From NCBI RefSeq assembly GCF_019966545.1, contig NZ_JAIMIC010000004.1:62001-126000 (forward strand): a stretch of 64,000 nt of DNA. The letters run 5' to 3'. Numbering within the stretch: the stretch's first letter is position 1; the number at the start of each line of letters is the position of its first letter. The notes below the pieces were generated by a model. The model had not been told where the DNA came from and did not search any database. It was given only the letters and a program-made list of their open reading frames with translations. Shown piece after piece: positions 42,592-51,464 of this stretch. The DNA is from Heliomarina baculiformis (GTDB taxonomy: Bacteria > Pseudomonadota > Alphaproteobacteria > Rhodobacterales > Rhodobacteraceae). Made by a program: the position numbers and the translations under genes.

Positions 42592-44181
42592 TCAGCTGAA
42601 AGTGTAGGGAATGGACCATTCCTCGCCGCGAACTGTTTCGACGTATTCGGGCCATTTGTAGAAGACCGGCGGTTCGTAATCGGCGGGCAGCAGGGGCGCG
42701 ACCCATTTGTCGCCGCCGATCCCGCCTCCGGTGCGCTCGCGGAATTCGGCCTGCGCCTTGTCGAGTGTTTCACCGTCGGTGAGCAGGTCGATGATGGTGG
42801 CACCGATCACCTTGCCGGCGGTGATCCACATCGGGTCGATGCAATCGGCAACCCCGCCCATCGCAAGCCGCGCCCATTCCGGGCAGCGCGCACCATCGGG
42901 CATCTGAAGCGTCGGGCGACCGATGTAAAGGCGGACGGTTGGCGCGTGCCATGTGTAGTCGACGTAATCGTCCGCTGCGAGATGCATCTGCCACGATGGA
43001 AGCTGCTTGCGGAAGACGGCCTCGCCATCCTGCGGGCTGGTGAGTTTCTGGATCTCGGGGACGAAGGGGTCTTCGACGTTTTCATAGCCAAGGCCCGACA
43101 GGATCTCGCGGGCAAAGTCACGGGCCTTTTCGTTCCATTGTGGCGCGCCGACCTTTTGCAGGTTTTCCCATGTGACGCTGGCCATCGCATGGTTGGGAAG
43201 ACCGGCACGGGTCCGGGTTACCCATGCCTTTTCGACGGTGCAATGTGCCATCGCGGCGCAATGCTCGGCATTGCGGTCGAGCACTTCGAAAACGCTTTCG
43301 CACATGTCGAGTAGCGGCGCGCGCAACGAATACTGGATCTGCGAAAAGCCCGGCGCGATGTTGTCGGCGGTGGCCTGACCGGCTTGGACGATGAATTCGT
43401 TAAGGCTCCAGCTGCCTTGGTGGGGAAGCATGGATTCCTTCATGTACTTGCCGGAGGTGTACATCATGCAAACCGCGTCGATGGCGCCGGGGGCTCGGGC
43501 AGTGAAGTGTTTATGCGCAAGCCCACCGTCGGCCTTGCTGGATTGCCATGTTTCCGGCTCGTCGCAGCGGAAGGTGTAGATGCGGCTCCAATAGGGGGCG
43601 CTGTGGGTGTCCCAGAAGCAGCTGTTGCCCATGTTGGCAAAGCTGTGGGGGTGAAAGCTGATCGCGGCGTCGAGATCGTTGTAATAGCCCTTGGTCGCGT
43701 GGACCGGTTTCGAGCCGCACATCTTTTCCGCCGGTTCGCCGAAGAACTTCAGGCGGCCCTTGATGTCGTGCTTTTCCATCGCATGCTTGGCCGCGAGGAA
43801 ACCCGCGAACGACCCGATGCCAAGGCCGGAGTGCGGATCGGTATGGCCTGCCGCATAGCGGTTGGTGCCGGGACGCGGCGCGCGATAGGGGACCGCGTCC
43901 TGCGACATGCCGGGCACCGCGTCATATTCAGCGTAGCCCCCGATGGTCGGGCCTTCTCCATTGGACCATTCCGCGCAAAAGGCGGTGGGCATCCCGCCTG
44001 AACCTTCCTCGACCGTGAAACCCTCGGCGCGCAGGCGTTCCACGTACCATTTGGCGGATTTGTATTCGCGCCAAGACGGTTCGTGAAAATCAAAGATCGT
44101 CTTGTGATCCTGTGACAGCTGGGGTGTGTTTTCTTCTACCCAGTCGACGGCTGTCTGTTTCTGCGGCGTATCCATGGACAT
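42592..44181 (-). CDS. M20 family amidohydrolase (AbgB-like)
   Basis: A 529-residue metal-dependent amidohydrolase related to aminobenzoyl-glutamate hydrolase subunit B. Metal-binding blocks are GGYAEYDAVPGMSQD, AAGHTDPHSGLGIGS, FFGEPAEKMCGSKP and ISFHPHSFANMGN, with a lid/dimerisation domain in the middle and a final LHLAADDYVDYTWHAPTVRLY block. It is expected to cleave an amide or peptide bond of an N-acylated amino acid. ATG at 44181 has AGGAAAG 8 nt upstream; a second ATG two codons in is less likely. It lies 18 bp after the second permease and 25 bp before the pentein gene. Confidence 0.85.
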   Translation of the reverse strand: MSMDTPQKQTAVDWVEENTPQLSQDHKTIFDFHEPSWREYKSAKWYVERLRAEGFTVEEGSGGMPTAFCAEWSNGEGPTIGGYAEYDAVPGMSQDAVPYRAPRPGTNRYAAGHTDPHSGLGIGSFAGFLAAKHAMEKHDIKGRLKFFGEPAEKMCGSKPVHATKGYYNDLDAAISFHPHSFANMGNSCFWDTHSAPYWSRIYTFRCDEPETWQSSKADGGLAHKHFTARAPGAIDAVCMMYTSGKYMKESMLPHQGSWSLNEFIVQAGQATADNIAPGFSQIQYSLRAPLLDMCESVFEVLDRNAEHCAAMAHCTVEKAWVTRTRAGLPNHAMASVTWENLQKVGAPQWNEKARDFAREILSGLGYENVEDPFVPEIQKLTSPQDGEAVFRKQLPSWQMHLAADDYVDYTWHAPTVRLYIGRPTLQMPDGARCPEWARLAMGGVADCIDPMWITAGKVIGATIIDLLTDGETLDKAQAEFRERTGGGIGGDKWVAPLLPADYEPPVFYKWPEYVETVRGEEWSIPYTFS

Positions 44182-44199
44182 CGGGGTCTTTCCTGTCAG

Positions 44200-44994
44200 T
44201 TACTTCTTGGCCCGGCCACGCAGGAGCAATTCCAGCGTCAGCAGGGCGACGGTGATCACGACCAGAACTGCGGCGACGGCGGCCATCGTGGGGTCGAGCG
44301 CTTCGTTGATGCCGTCCCACATGCGGCGGGGCAGGGTAAACACGGCGCGCCCGGCAATGAAAAGCGTGATGACCAGTTCGTCCCAGCTGTGGATGAAGGC
44401 AAAGATCAGCCCCGAAACGACGCCGGGCATGATGTTGGGCAGGATTACGAGGCGCAGGGTCTGGCCCATACTGGCCCCAAGGCCAAGAGCGGCGCGTTCG
44501 AGCTTGCCGTCGAATCCGGCGAGCGAGGTGGAAACCGTGATCACCACATAAGGAAGGCCGGTGACGGCATGGGCGATGATCAGCCCGAGATAGGTGTCGA
44601 GCAGGCGCAGTTCGGCAAAGAACTGATAGATGCCAAGCGCATAGACGATGGTGGGCACCATGACCGGCAGCAGCATGAAAACCCGGACCAGTTCACTCAG
44701 CCGGTTGGAAATGCGCCAGCATCCGATGGCGCAGAGCGTGCCGAGCAGACCGGCGATGGCGGTCGATACAAAGGCGATGACAAAGCTTTGCCAGATGCTG
44801 TGGAGCCATTCGGGCGAGGTGAACAGGTTGGCGTAGTGTTGAAAAGAGATCTCGTCGACCGGCATGGCGAGGTAGTCGCGGTCGGTAACGGCGACGGCAA
44901 AGACGATGGTGATCGGTAGGACCAGAAAGGCGATGATGGCCCATGCGGTCGTACGGGTTGCCGGTGAGATCGGTTGAGAGCTGAAACCGTCCAT
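44200..44994 (-). CDS. ABC transporter permease, PotC type
   Basis: A 264-residue inner membrane permease with six hydrophobic segments and the cytoplasmic coupling (EAA) loop KLERAALGLGASMGQTLRLVILPNIMPGVVSG, typical of the spermidine/putrescine/iron(III) importer class. It pairs with the permease upstream, one base away, to form the channel. Substrate cannot be read from the permease; the operon context points to an amino acid derivative or polyamine-like compound. Confidence 0.9.
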   Translation of the reverse strand: MDGFSSQPISPATRTTAWAIIAFLVLPITIVFAVAVTDRDYLAMPVDEISFQHYANLFTSPEWLHSIWQSFVIAFVSTAIAGLLGTLCAIGCWRISNRLSELVRVFMLLPVMVPTIVYALGIYQFFAELRLLDTYLGLIIAHAVTGLPYVVITVSTSLAGFDGKLERAALGLGASMGQTLRLVILPNIMPGVVSGLIFAFIHSWDELVITLFIAGRAVFTLPRRMWDGINEALDPTMAAVAAVLVVITVALLTLELLLRGRAKK

Positions 44995-44995
44995 C

Positions 44996-45901
44996 TCATT
45001 TGCCTCCGAACAGACCGCGCAGGTCGATGATGCGGCTCATCACGCCAAGCAGCAGCAGGATCGTGACAAGCAACGTGGTGGCGAGCATCGCGCCGCGTCC
45101 CCAGTTCACGAGGTCCATGATCTGAAGCTGGATGTATTCGGCGATCATCAGTGTCTTACCGCCGCCAAGCAGGGCAGGCGTGACGTAAAAGCCGAGCGAA
45201 TAGATGAATACGAGGATCCCTGCGCCGATGACGCCGGGCATGGAGAGGGGCAGGAAGACCTTGCGGAAGGCCACGCCACGCGAGGCACCCAGGCCCCGGG
45301 CGGCGGCGACGCAGCGCGTGTCGATATTGCGCATATTCGCGTAGATCGGCAGCACGCCGAGCGGCAGCATGTAGTGGACCATTCCGATGACCACGCCCAA
45401 CTCGTTCCAGATCAGGTCAAGCGGCGTGTCGATGATGCCGGTACCGATCAGCACATCGTTGATGGTGCCTTCTCGGCGCAGCAGGATGAACCATGAAAAG
45501 CCGCGCACCAGTGCCGAGATCCAAAGCGGGATCAGCACGCCAAGGAACATGATGCGTTCGACCTTGGGCTTGGCATGTACCAGCACGTAGCTGATCAGAT
45601 AGGCGAATATCAACGTCAGGCCGGTGGTGATCACGCCGATGCGTGCGGTGGTGATCAGGGTCCGGTGCACCGAGGCATTGTCGATCAGGTCCTCGTAATT
45701 GCCAAGGCCGGGGGTTGGAAAGGTGAAGCTCATCCAGAGGACGCGGGCGAGCGGATAGAAGTAGAACCCGAGCATCAGAAGGACGGCAGGTGCAATCAAC
45801 AGCCAATAGCGGCCTTCGCTTCCCATTATGCTGTTAACAGTCAGCCTGCCGGGGGAATTTTGCGCATGTGCCGCCGAGGTGCCGGTCGTTGCCATCGTCA
45901 A
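44996..45901 (-). CDS. ABC transporter permease, PotB type
   Basis: A 301-residue permease with six hydrophobic segments after a short polar N-terminus. The coupling loop is CVAAARGLGASRGVAFRKVFLPLSMPGVIGAG. The start is TTG at 45901 with AGGA 6 nt upstream; an ATG two codons in (45895) is possible. A U-tailed hairpin separates it from the binding-protein gene, so it should be made in smaller amounts than that protein. It ends one base before the second permease starts. Confidence 0.9.
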   Translation of the reverse strand: MTMATTGTSAAHAQNSPGRLTVNSIMGSEGRYWLLIAPAVLLMLGFYFYPLARVLWMSFTFPTPGLGNYEDLIDNASVHRTLITTARIGVITTGLTLIFAYLISYVLVHAKPKVERIMFLGVLIPLWISALVRGFSWFILLRREGTINDVLIGTGIIDTPLDLIWNELGVVIGMVHYMLPLGVLPIYANMRNIDTRCVAAARGLGASRGVAFRKVFLPLSMPGVIGAGILVFIYSLGFYVTPALLGGGKTLMIAEYIQLQIMDLVNWGRGAMLATTLLVTILLLLGVMSRIIDLRGLFGGK

Positions 45902-45932
45902 GCGGTATCCTGTGTTGAGGCCGGGTTCTGCC

Positions 45933-45964
45933 GGAAAAGAAAAGCACCCCCGGTTAAGGGGGTG
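45933..45964 (-). terminator. Internal terminator/attenuating hairpin in the ABC operon
   Basis: CACCCCC (45945-45951) pairs with GGGGGTG (45958-45964) around a 6-nt loop. Read on the minus strand, the tail is CTTTTCTTTTCC. It lies between the binding-protein gene and the first permease gene. Such intergenic hairpins commonly raise binding protein over permease levels. Confidence 0.65.
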
Positions 45965-46005
45965 AAGGTAGAGCCGGGCACCGGGAAGCGCCCGACGGGG
46001 GAGTG

Positions 46006-47148
46006 TCAGGAGGTGATGAAATCCAGGTATTCCTGCATCGCATCCGCATAGTGTTCGGCGTACCAGTCGGCCGAGATACGGGCTTGCTTAGAGACGTTTT
46101 CAGCCGAAGCCGGGTTGGACGCGGCCAGGCCTTCGGGAACGAGTTCCGAAGCGGCTGGGTTTGCCGGGCCGTTGCCCATGGCTTCGAGAACCATGACCTG
46201 ACCTTCGGGCGCCTGCATCGAAGCGATAGCTTCCATCGCGGTCTGCTTTCCGGCGGGGTTGCCTTTTGGAACGGCCCAGAGACCGGGCTGGAGCAGGCCA
46301 CCCTCAAACGTGTACTTGATGCGGCCGTCGGTTTCCTTTTCCAGCACGTTGGCGCGCGTGTTCCAGATCATGCCCATGACGCATTCGCCTTCGCGCAGGA
46401 GGCTCTGGCTTTCCGAGCCGGAGCCCCAGAACAGCAACTCGTCCTTGATCGTGGCCAGCTTGGCCAACGCGCGTTCGACGTCGAGCGGGTAGAGATCCTC
46501 GATCGCGACGCCATCGGCGAGCAGGGTCAGTTCCAGCATTGCCTGCGCATCCTTGCGGAGCAGGCGGCGACCCGGGTATTTCTCTAGATCGAAGAAGTCT
46601 GCCAGTGTCGGCGTGCCGTCGACCTTTTCGCTGTCCCATGCTAGAACGCTGGAGAACATGTAGTTCACAACGCCATAGTCATAAGCAAACTCAGGGATGA
46701 CCTTGGATTTGTCGACGATGGAATAGTCGATTTCTTCCAGCGCGCCCTGCGGCCCAAGTTGGGTCAGTCCGACGATACCGGAGTCGACGATGTCCCAGGT
46801 GACGTTATTGGCCATGACCATGTTGAGGATCTTGCCGGTGCCCGGGCCGGAACCGTCGATAACCATTCTGCCGCCCTTCGCCTCGTAGGGTTCGGCAAAG
46901 GCTTTCTCGAATACTTCGAGTGCCACACCGCCCCAGTTGCAAAGCACGACTTCTTTCGCGTCGGCCGCAAGGGCCTTGCGGGTCATACCCGGAACAAGTG
47001 CCATCGGGATGCCGATGCTGGCTGCGAATTTCAGCAGGTCCCGGCGGGACATGCCTTTCTTTTCTTCGATGCCGATCAGATCGGCGCAGTCTTCTTCGAA
47101 ACTTTGTGTCACTTTTCTTCCTTCCTGTTGCAGTTGTTGTTTATTCAT
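46006..47148 (-). CDS. ABC transporter substrate-binding protein, PotD-like, Tat-exported
   Basis: A 380-residue periplasmic binding protein. A twin-arginine signal MSRRDLLKFAASIGIPMALV lies at about residues 33-52, with cleavage near ALAADA, so it is exported folded. The mature part (EVVLCNWGGVALEVFEKAFAEPYE) matches the PotD/extracellular solute-binding type. A cytoplasmic stretch of 32 residues before the twin Arg is unusual but seen in some Tat substrates. The ATG at 47148 overlaps the ATPase stop and has GGAAGA upstream. A GTG at 47112 with the stronger AGGAAGGAAG is an alternative start that keeps the Tat signal. Confidence 0.88.
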   Translation of the reverse strand: MNKQQLQQEGRKVTQSFEEDCADLIGIEEKKGMSRRDLLKFAASIGIPMALVPGMTRKALAADAKEVVLCNWGGVALEVFEKAFAEPYEAKGGRMVIDGSGPGTGKILNMVMANNVTWDIVDSGIVGLTQLGPQGALEEIDYSIVDKSKVIPEFAYDYGVVNYMFSSVLAWDSEKVDGTPTLADFFDLEKYPGRRLLRKDAQAMLELTLLADGVAIEDLYPLDVERALAKLATIKDELLFWGSGSESQSLLREGECVMGMIWNTRANVLEKETDGRIKYTFEGGLLQPGLWAVPKGNPAGKQTAMEAIASMQAPEGQVMVLEAMGNGPANPAASELVPEGLAASNPASAENVSKQARISADWYAEHYADAMQEYLDFITS

Positions 47149-48232
47149 CGTCTTCCACGATCACGCCCGCCGAGGCGGACCAGCCAAGGCGGATCCTGCT
47201 GCCGGCAGCGAGGTCATGAGAAAGCTGGGCGGCGGGCTTCGTGAGTTCGAACGTGCCGAAGTGATCGGTTTTGGCCGTGATGGAGAAATTCGATCCGAAG
47301 TAGTTTGAATCGCTGACGGTCGCCTCGATCACATTATCGGCCTGCACATCGCCTTCGATCAGGCTGACAGCCTCGGGGCGCAGCGCGATGAGCACCGTGT
47401 TGCCGGGTTCAAGCGTGGCCGCGCCTGCATGTTGGCGCAGCGTAATGTCACCATTCCTGATCGTAAGCTCTTCGCCCTCACGAGAGATGACGTCGCCGCG
47501 CAGGAAATTGCTCCGGCCAAGGAAACCGGCAACGAAACTGGTGCGCGGGGTCTTGTAGAGCTCATCGGGGCGGCCCTCCTGCACAATGACACCGTTGCGC
47601 ATGACTACGACCCGGTCCGACATTGACAGGGCTTCGTCCTGATCGTGTGTGATGTAGATGAAGGTGAGGCCAACCTTACGGTGCAGACGTTTCAGCTCTT
47701 CCTGCATCTCCGCGCGCAGCTTCTTGTCCAGCGCGCTGAGGGGTTCGTCGAGCAGCAGCAGGTTGGGGCGGAATACCATGGCGCGGGCAAGGGCGACGCG
47801 CTGCTGCTGGCCGCCCGAAAGCTGTTTCGGCATCCGGTCGCGCAGGTTGCCAAGCTGCACCAGGTCGAGCGCTTCTTCTACGTGCCGGGCGATCTTGTCC
47901 GACGACCATTTGCGTACTTTTAGCGGAAAAGCGACGTTGTCGAAAACCGACAGGTGCGGGAACAGGGCGTATCCCTGAAAGACCATGCCAAAGTCGCGGG
48001 TTTCCGGTGGCAGGTGGGTTATGTCGCGATCACCCAGGGTCATGGTGCCACCATCGCAGTCCAAGAACCCGGCAACCAAGTTCAGAAAGGTCGTCTTTCC
48101 CGAACCCGAAGGGCCGAGGATCGTCAGGAACTCACCTGCCCGGATCGTCAGCGAGATGCTGTTGATTGCGCGGAAATCGCCGAAGGATTTCTCGAGGTTC
48201 GTGACGAGCAGATCGCGATTGGTCGTGTTCAT
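47141..48232 (-). CDS. ABC transporter ATP-binding protein, PotA type
   Basis: A 363-residue ATPase. Walker A GPSGSGKTT is near residue 38, Q-loop VFQGYALFPHLS, signature [15 protein letters not shown], Walker B LLLLDEPLSALD and H-loop YITHDQDEA. A C-terminal TOBE domain (from about 270) marks the polyamine/iron importer class. ATG at 48232 gives the family start; the frame stays open into the upstream control region but has no better start there. It is the first gene of the ATPase-binding protein-permease-permease-M20-pentein operon. Confidence 0.92.
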   Translation of the reverse strand: MNTTNRDLLVTNLEKSFGDFRAINSISLTIRAGEFLTILGPSGSGKTTFLNLVAGFLDCDGGTMTLGDRDITHLPPETRDFGMVFQGYALFPHLSVFDNVAFPLKVRKWSSDKIARHVEEALDLVQLGNLRDRMPKQLSGGQQQRVALARAMVFRPNLLLLDEPLSALDKKLRAEMQEELKRLHRKVGLTFIYITHDQDEALSMSDRVVVMRNGVIVQEGRPDELYKTPRTSFVAGFLGRSNFLRGDVISREGEELTIRNGDITLRQHAGAATLEPGNTVLIALRPEAVSLIEGDVQADNVIEATVSDSNYFGSNFSITAKTDHFGTFELTKPAAQLSHDLAAGSRIRLGWSASAGVIVEDDE

Positions 48233-48564
48233 TCCGGTTCCGTTCTGTCCCGCCATTGGCGGGGTTGGGGGCAGTGGTTCCTTCATGGTTGAGCGCGTTG
48301 AGACCAACTTGGGGATACAGACGCCGAACCAACCAGATGGCAGTGATATGGAATTGGTATGGCGTTGGTATGCCAAAGGTCAACCCAAAGCATATAGTTG
48401 GTTCGGAGCTGGACCGAACGCTGCGTAAATTTCAGGCGGGATTTATCGGAGTAGATTCGGCCGCTGCAGGAAGAATGACTTCGCCATAGCAGCGAGGTGT
48501 TGATTTGAAATGATTAGTTTGAAAACGGTTTCAGGGTGGCAGTTGGATCGAGTGGCCAAAAAAA
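48233..48564 (-). promoter_or_regulatory. Control region of the PotABCD-like operon
   Basis: A 332-bp gap between the GntR gene and the transporter operon on the same strand. The promoter and GntR-type sites lie at 48354-48383. The predicted message would have a 5' leader of about 115 nt. The rest (48384-48564) shows no gene or clear structure, and no obvious terminator for gntR. Confidence 0.5.
48354..48383 (-). promoter_or_regulatory. Promoter overlapping two GntR-type half-site repeats
   Basis: On the minus strand, TTGACC (48378-48383) and CATACC (48356-48361) form -35 and -10 boxes 16 bp apart. Between and over them lie TTGGTATGCCAA (48365-48376, a dyad with one mismatch) and TTGGTATGG (48354-48362). 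The same sequence recurs upstream of the VOC operon as a perfect palindrome, so the local GntR protein is the likely repressor. Confidence 0.6.
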
Positions 48565-49224
48565 TCAGCGGGACGCCAATGTCTGCAAGATGCTGCCCTG
48601 AACGTTGTCGAGGTGATTCCGCATCGCCTCGGAGGCTTTCTGGGCATCGCCCTCCATCAGCGCATCGATAATTGCAAGATGCTCGGCACAGGTTTCGTCG
48701 AACCGTTGAGGGATTGAGCGCAGATCGAATATCTGCGTGCGGCGGCGGACCGTCCTAATGATATCAGCCAGTTGCGGGTTGCCTGCGGCCTCGGCGAGGC
48801 TTCCGTGCAAAAGGTCATCCACTGCGCGCACCTTTTCGCGGTCAGGACGTTCGCCGGTCGAGGGCCTGGAGGCGACCAGTTCGACAAGCTGATCGCGGAT
48901 TGCTTGCAGGTCCTCGCGGCTGATTCGACCCTGAGCCAGTCGGGCCACTTCGGGTTCGAGAATCTGGCGGATGTGCAGCGCATCCATGTACTCTTCGATC
49001 CGCATCTGGCGAATCTGGAGGCCGCGCGTTCCCTGCCGTACAAGAAGTCCTTCGGCTTCGAGCATGAGCAGGGCATCACGGACAGGCGTGCGGGAAATGC
49101 CGAGCATGTCGGCAAGGCGGCGTTCATTTATCATCTGACCGTGCGCCGCTTCGCCCGACAGGACCATCTGGAGGATCTGTTCATAGGCGTTGAGCGCCAG
49201 CCGCTCTTCGGACGTTTTCAACAT
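48565..49224 (-). CDS. GntR-family regulator, FCD domain
   Basis: A 219-residue regulator. The N-terminal winged helix (INERRLADMLGISRTPVRDALLMLEAEGLLVRQGTRGLQIR) is the GntR type; the C-terminal all-helical FCD effector domain follows from about residue 85, with metal-binding-like Asp and His positions (DALHIRQILEPEVARLA, CAEHLAIIDAL). ATG at 49224 has AGGGAGAG 8 nt upstream. It sits between the transporter operon and divergent pxpA; FCD regulators usually sense the organic acid of the pathway they control. GTATAC-centred sites nearby fit its class. Confidence 0.92.
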   Translation of the reverse strand: MLKTSEERLALNAYEQILQMVLSGEAAHGQMINERRLADMLGISRTPVRDALLMLEAEGLLVRQGTRGLQIRQMRIEEYMDALHIRQILEPEVARLAQGRISREDLQAIRDQLVELVASRPSTGERPDREKVRAVDDLLHGSLAEAAGNPQLADIIRTVRRRTQIFDLRSIPQRFDETCAEHLAIIDALMEGDAQKASEAMRNHLDNVQGSILQTLASR

Positions 49225-49277
49225 GATTGTGTCTCTCCCTAACCCGCCCGGTATTGTTGTATTCCTTGGGTGTGTCG

Positions 49278-49289
49278 CTGGTATACATA
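49278..49289. promoter_or_regulatory. GntR-type site between gntR and pxpA
   Basis: CTGGTATACATA contains the GTATAC core common to FCD-type GntR sites. It lies in the 184-bp divergent gap, about 55 bp from gntR and 120 bp from pxpA, and could control both. It is weaker than the site at 52916. Confidence 0.45.
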
Positions 49290-49408
49290 ACAGGCACAAT
49301 GCTGAACCCCAATAACCAAGGCGGCTGGACTTCGATGTTTCAAGGTGGTTTGCCTTGAAAACAGGCTTGGCCCAGATCTGGCCTTAATGAACCGACAGGA
49401 GCGACAGG

Positions 49409-50179
49409 ATGAGCCATCGTATCGATCTCAATTGCGACATGGGGGAAAGCTTCGGTGCCTGGACGATGGGCGACGACGCGGCGATGTTGGATCTGGTGAG
49501 CTCTGCAAATATCGCCTGCGGCTTTCATGCGGGCGACCCGGACGTGATCGCGCGGACCATCGAGGCCGCGCAGGCACGCGGCGTCGCGATTGGCGCGCAC
49601 CCTTCCTTTATGGACCTTTATGGATTTGGCAGGCGTCGGATCACCGGGGACACGCCGCAAGCGCTCAGGGCGCAGCTGATCTATCAGATCGGAGCGGTCA
49701 AGACGATGGCCGAAGCCGCCGGGGCCAAGATGACCCATGTCAAAACCCATGGCGCGCTGGGCAACATGGCGGCCGAAGATATCGAACTGGCACGCGTTTG
49801 TGTAGACGCGGTCGAATCCGTCGACCCGTCCTTGTTCTTCGTGGCTTTACCCTACAGCGAAACCATGCGGGCCGCGGAAGAGGTGGGGCTGTCCGTGGCC
49901 TGCGAAATCTACGCGGACCGCAGCTATACGGATCAGGGGCACCTGACGCCCCGCAGCCAGCCCGGCGCCGTCATCCACGATCCGGAGGAAAGCCTGAAAC
50001 AAGTTCTGCACATGGTGGTGGACGGATATATTCCGACGACCGGCGGCAAGAAGCTATCGGTGAAGCCGGATACGCTTTGCATTCACGGAGATACGCCTAC
50101 GGCGGTTCAGATCGCTGCGCGCCTGCGAGATGCGCTTGAATGTGAAGGCGTGACAATCGGGCCGTTTCACATCCGTTGA
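49409..50179 (+). CDS. pxpA: 5-oxoprolinase subunit PxpA (LamB/YcsF family)
   Basis: A 256-residue protein of the LamB/YcsF family. Diagnostic blocks: IDLNCDMGESFGAW, SSANIACGFHAGDP, GAHPSFMDLYGFGRR, HVKTHGALGNM and AAEEVGLSVACEIYADRSYTDQGHLTPR. With PxpB and PxpC it forms the ATP-dependent prokaryotic 5-oxoprolinase that opens pyroglutamate to glutamate. AGGAG lies 7 nt before the ATG. pxpBC sit 2.9 kb further on, after a three-gene operon on the other strand, instead of next to it. Confidence 0.95.
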   Translation: MSHRIDLNCDMGESFGAWTMGDDAAMLDLVSSANIACGFHAGDPDVIARTIEAAQARGVAIGAHPSFMDLYGFGRRRITGDTPQALRAQLIYQIGAVKTMAEAAGAKMTHVKTHGALGNMAAEDIELARVCVDAVESVDPSLFFVALPYSETMRAAEEVGLSVACEIYADRSYTDQGHLTPRSQPGAVIHDPEESLKQVLHMVVDGYIPTTGGKKLSVKPDTLCIHGDTPTAVQIAARLRDALECEGVTIGPFHIR

Positions 50180-50183
50180 CCTG

Positions 50184-51464
50184 TCAGGTCGGGGTGGCCT
50201 CAACGTTGCTCGGACTGATAAACATCGGGTTTTCAGTAAGGGTCGCGGCGATACAGCGCACGGCTTCGGCAAGATCTTTCGGATCCATGCCTTCGTCAGG
50301 CGTATGGCTGCCGTTCCAGTTGCGCAGGAAAACCATGGCGGATTGCCATCCGGCATCGGCGAAAGCGGCGGCATCATGCCCGCCGCCCGAGGCCAGCGTC
50401 GGGACATCCAGGCCACGGGCTTTGGCCTGAGCATGAAACGCATCGCGCATTTCGCCGTCCAGCCGCGCAGGGCGGCTGCGCGACTGCGGGCCGAAATCGA
50501 AGCGCACGCCTCTTTCCTGTGTGATCTGCGCGGCGAAGCCCTTTAGTCTGGCGTCCATGTGTTCAAGTAGCGCGGTCGAATCGCTTCTCAGGTCAAGACA
50601 GAACTCGACCTGTCCGGGGACCTTTGCAAAGGCGTGGTCGGGGGTGGCGGCATCTATGCGACCTACGGTGATGGCGAGATCTCTGCCTTCTGCTTCAATG
50701 TCGGCCCATTCCCTGTCCAGCATTCCGATGAGGTCGGCAAGCGCAAAGACCGTGTCCGATCTGAGGTGACGCGGGACGCCTCCTGAATGGCCCCACGCAC
50801 CTTCGATCCGGGCAAAGCGGTAGCGGAGGCTGCCGCGAATTCCGTCGACAGTGGCAAAGGCCTGACCGGCTTCGTGAAGGACCGGACCCTGTTCGATGTG
50901 CATCTCGAGGAATCGCGCAGGCTTAAGGCCGCGATGGCCGATCACGGCGTCTGGGTCGCCCCCCTGTTCGCGCATGTGGTCCGCAAGCGTACGGCCGCTA
51001 TCGGCCCGGCAAATGGAGAGCTCGGGCTTCTCAAGTCGCGCAAGCGCCGCGCGCGATCCTATGTAGGAGGCCGGGAACCAGACGCTTTCTTCGGCCCTTA
51101 TGACCGATACGACCAGATCGAAAGGGAGGGTTTTGCCGCGTTCCACGAAATGGGCGGCAAGCGCCATCGCTCCGGCCACTCCGGCGACACCGTCAAAGGC
51201 GCCTCCGCTTGGGACCGTGTCTAGATGGGAACCGCTGTACAGGTCAGGCAGTCTCTTTTTAGCGCCGGGCAGGCGGGCGAAGAGGTTTCCGCCAGCATCG
51301 CGGAAAACATGTAGGCCGAGGCGGTCGGCTTCATCGGCGATAACGTCGTGGGCCTGCGTTTCTCCAGCGCTGTAGCTCGGGCGGGTCCAGCCGGGGTTTG
51401 ACGCGCCGATCCGGTTCACCCGGTCCAGCACGCGAGCAATCATATCGCTGACGGAATCCGTCAT
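50184..51464 (-). CDS. M20 zinc hydrolase, N-carbamoyl-amino-acid / allantoate amidohydrolase type
   Basis: A 426-residue enzyme of the hydantoinase/carbamoylase family. Metal-binding blocks: SGSHLDTVPSGGAFDGVAGVAG, RAEESVWFPASYIGSRA, LEMHIEQGPVLHEAG and GGGHDAAAFADAGWQ. The SLRYRFARIEGAWGHSGGVP block begins the lid domain. Relatives split N-carbamoyl-amino acids, allantoate or ureidoglycolate. It is the third gene of the VOC / 2-hydroxyacid dehydrogenase / amidohydrolase operon, overlapping its neighbour by 4 bp, and converges on pxpA with a 4-bp gap. Confidence 0.85.
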   Translation of the reverse strand: MTDSVSDMIARVLDRVNRIGASNPGWTRPSYSAGETQAHDVIADEADRLGLHVFRDAGGNLFARLPGAKKRLPDLYSGSHLDTVPSGGAFDGVAGVAGAMALAAHFVERGKTLPFDLVVSVIRAEESVWFPASYIGSRAALARLEKPELSICRADSGRTLADHMREQGGDPDAVIGHRGLKPARFLEMHIEQGPVLHEAGQAFATVDGIRGSLRYRFARIEGAWGHSGGVPRHLRSDTVFALADLIGMLDREWADIEAEGRDLAITVGRIDAATPDHAFAKVPGQVEFCLDLRSDSTALLEHMDARLKGFAAQITQERGVRFDFGPQSRSRPARLDGEMRDAFHAQAKARGLDVPTLASGGGHDAAAFADAGWQSAMVFLRNWNGSHTPDEGMDPKDLAEAVRCIAATLTENPMFISPSNVEATPT

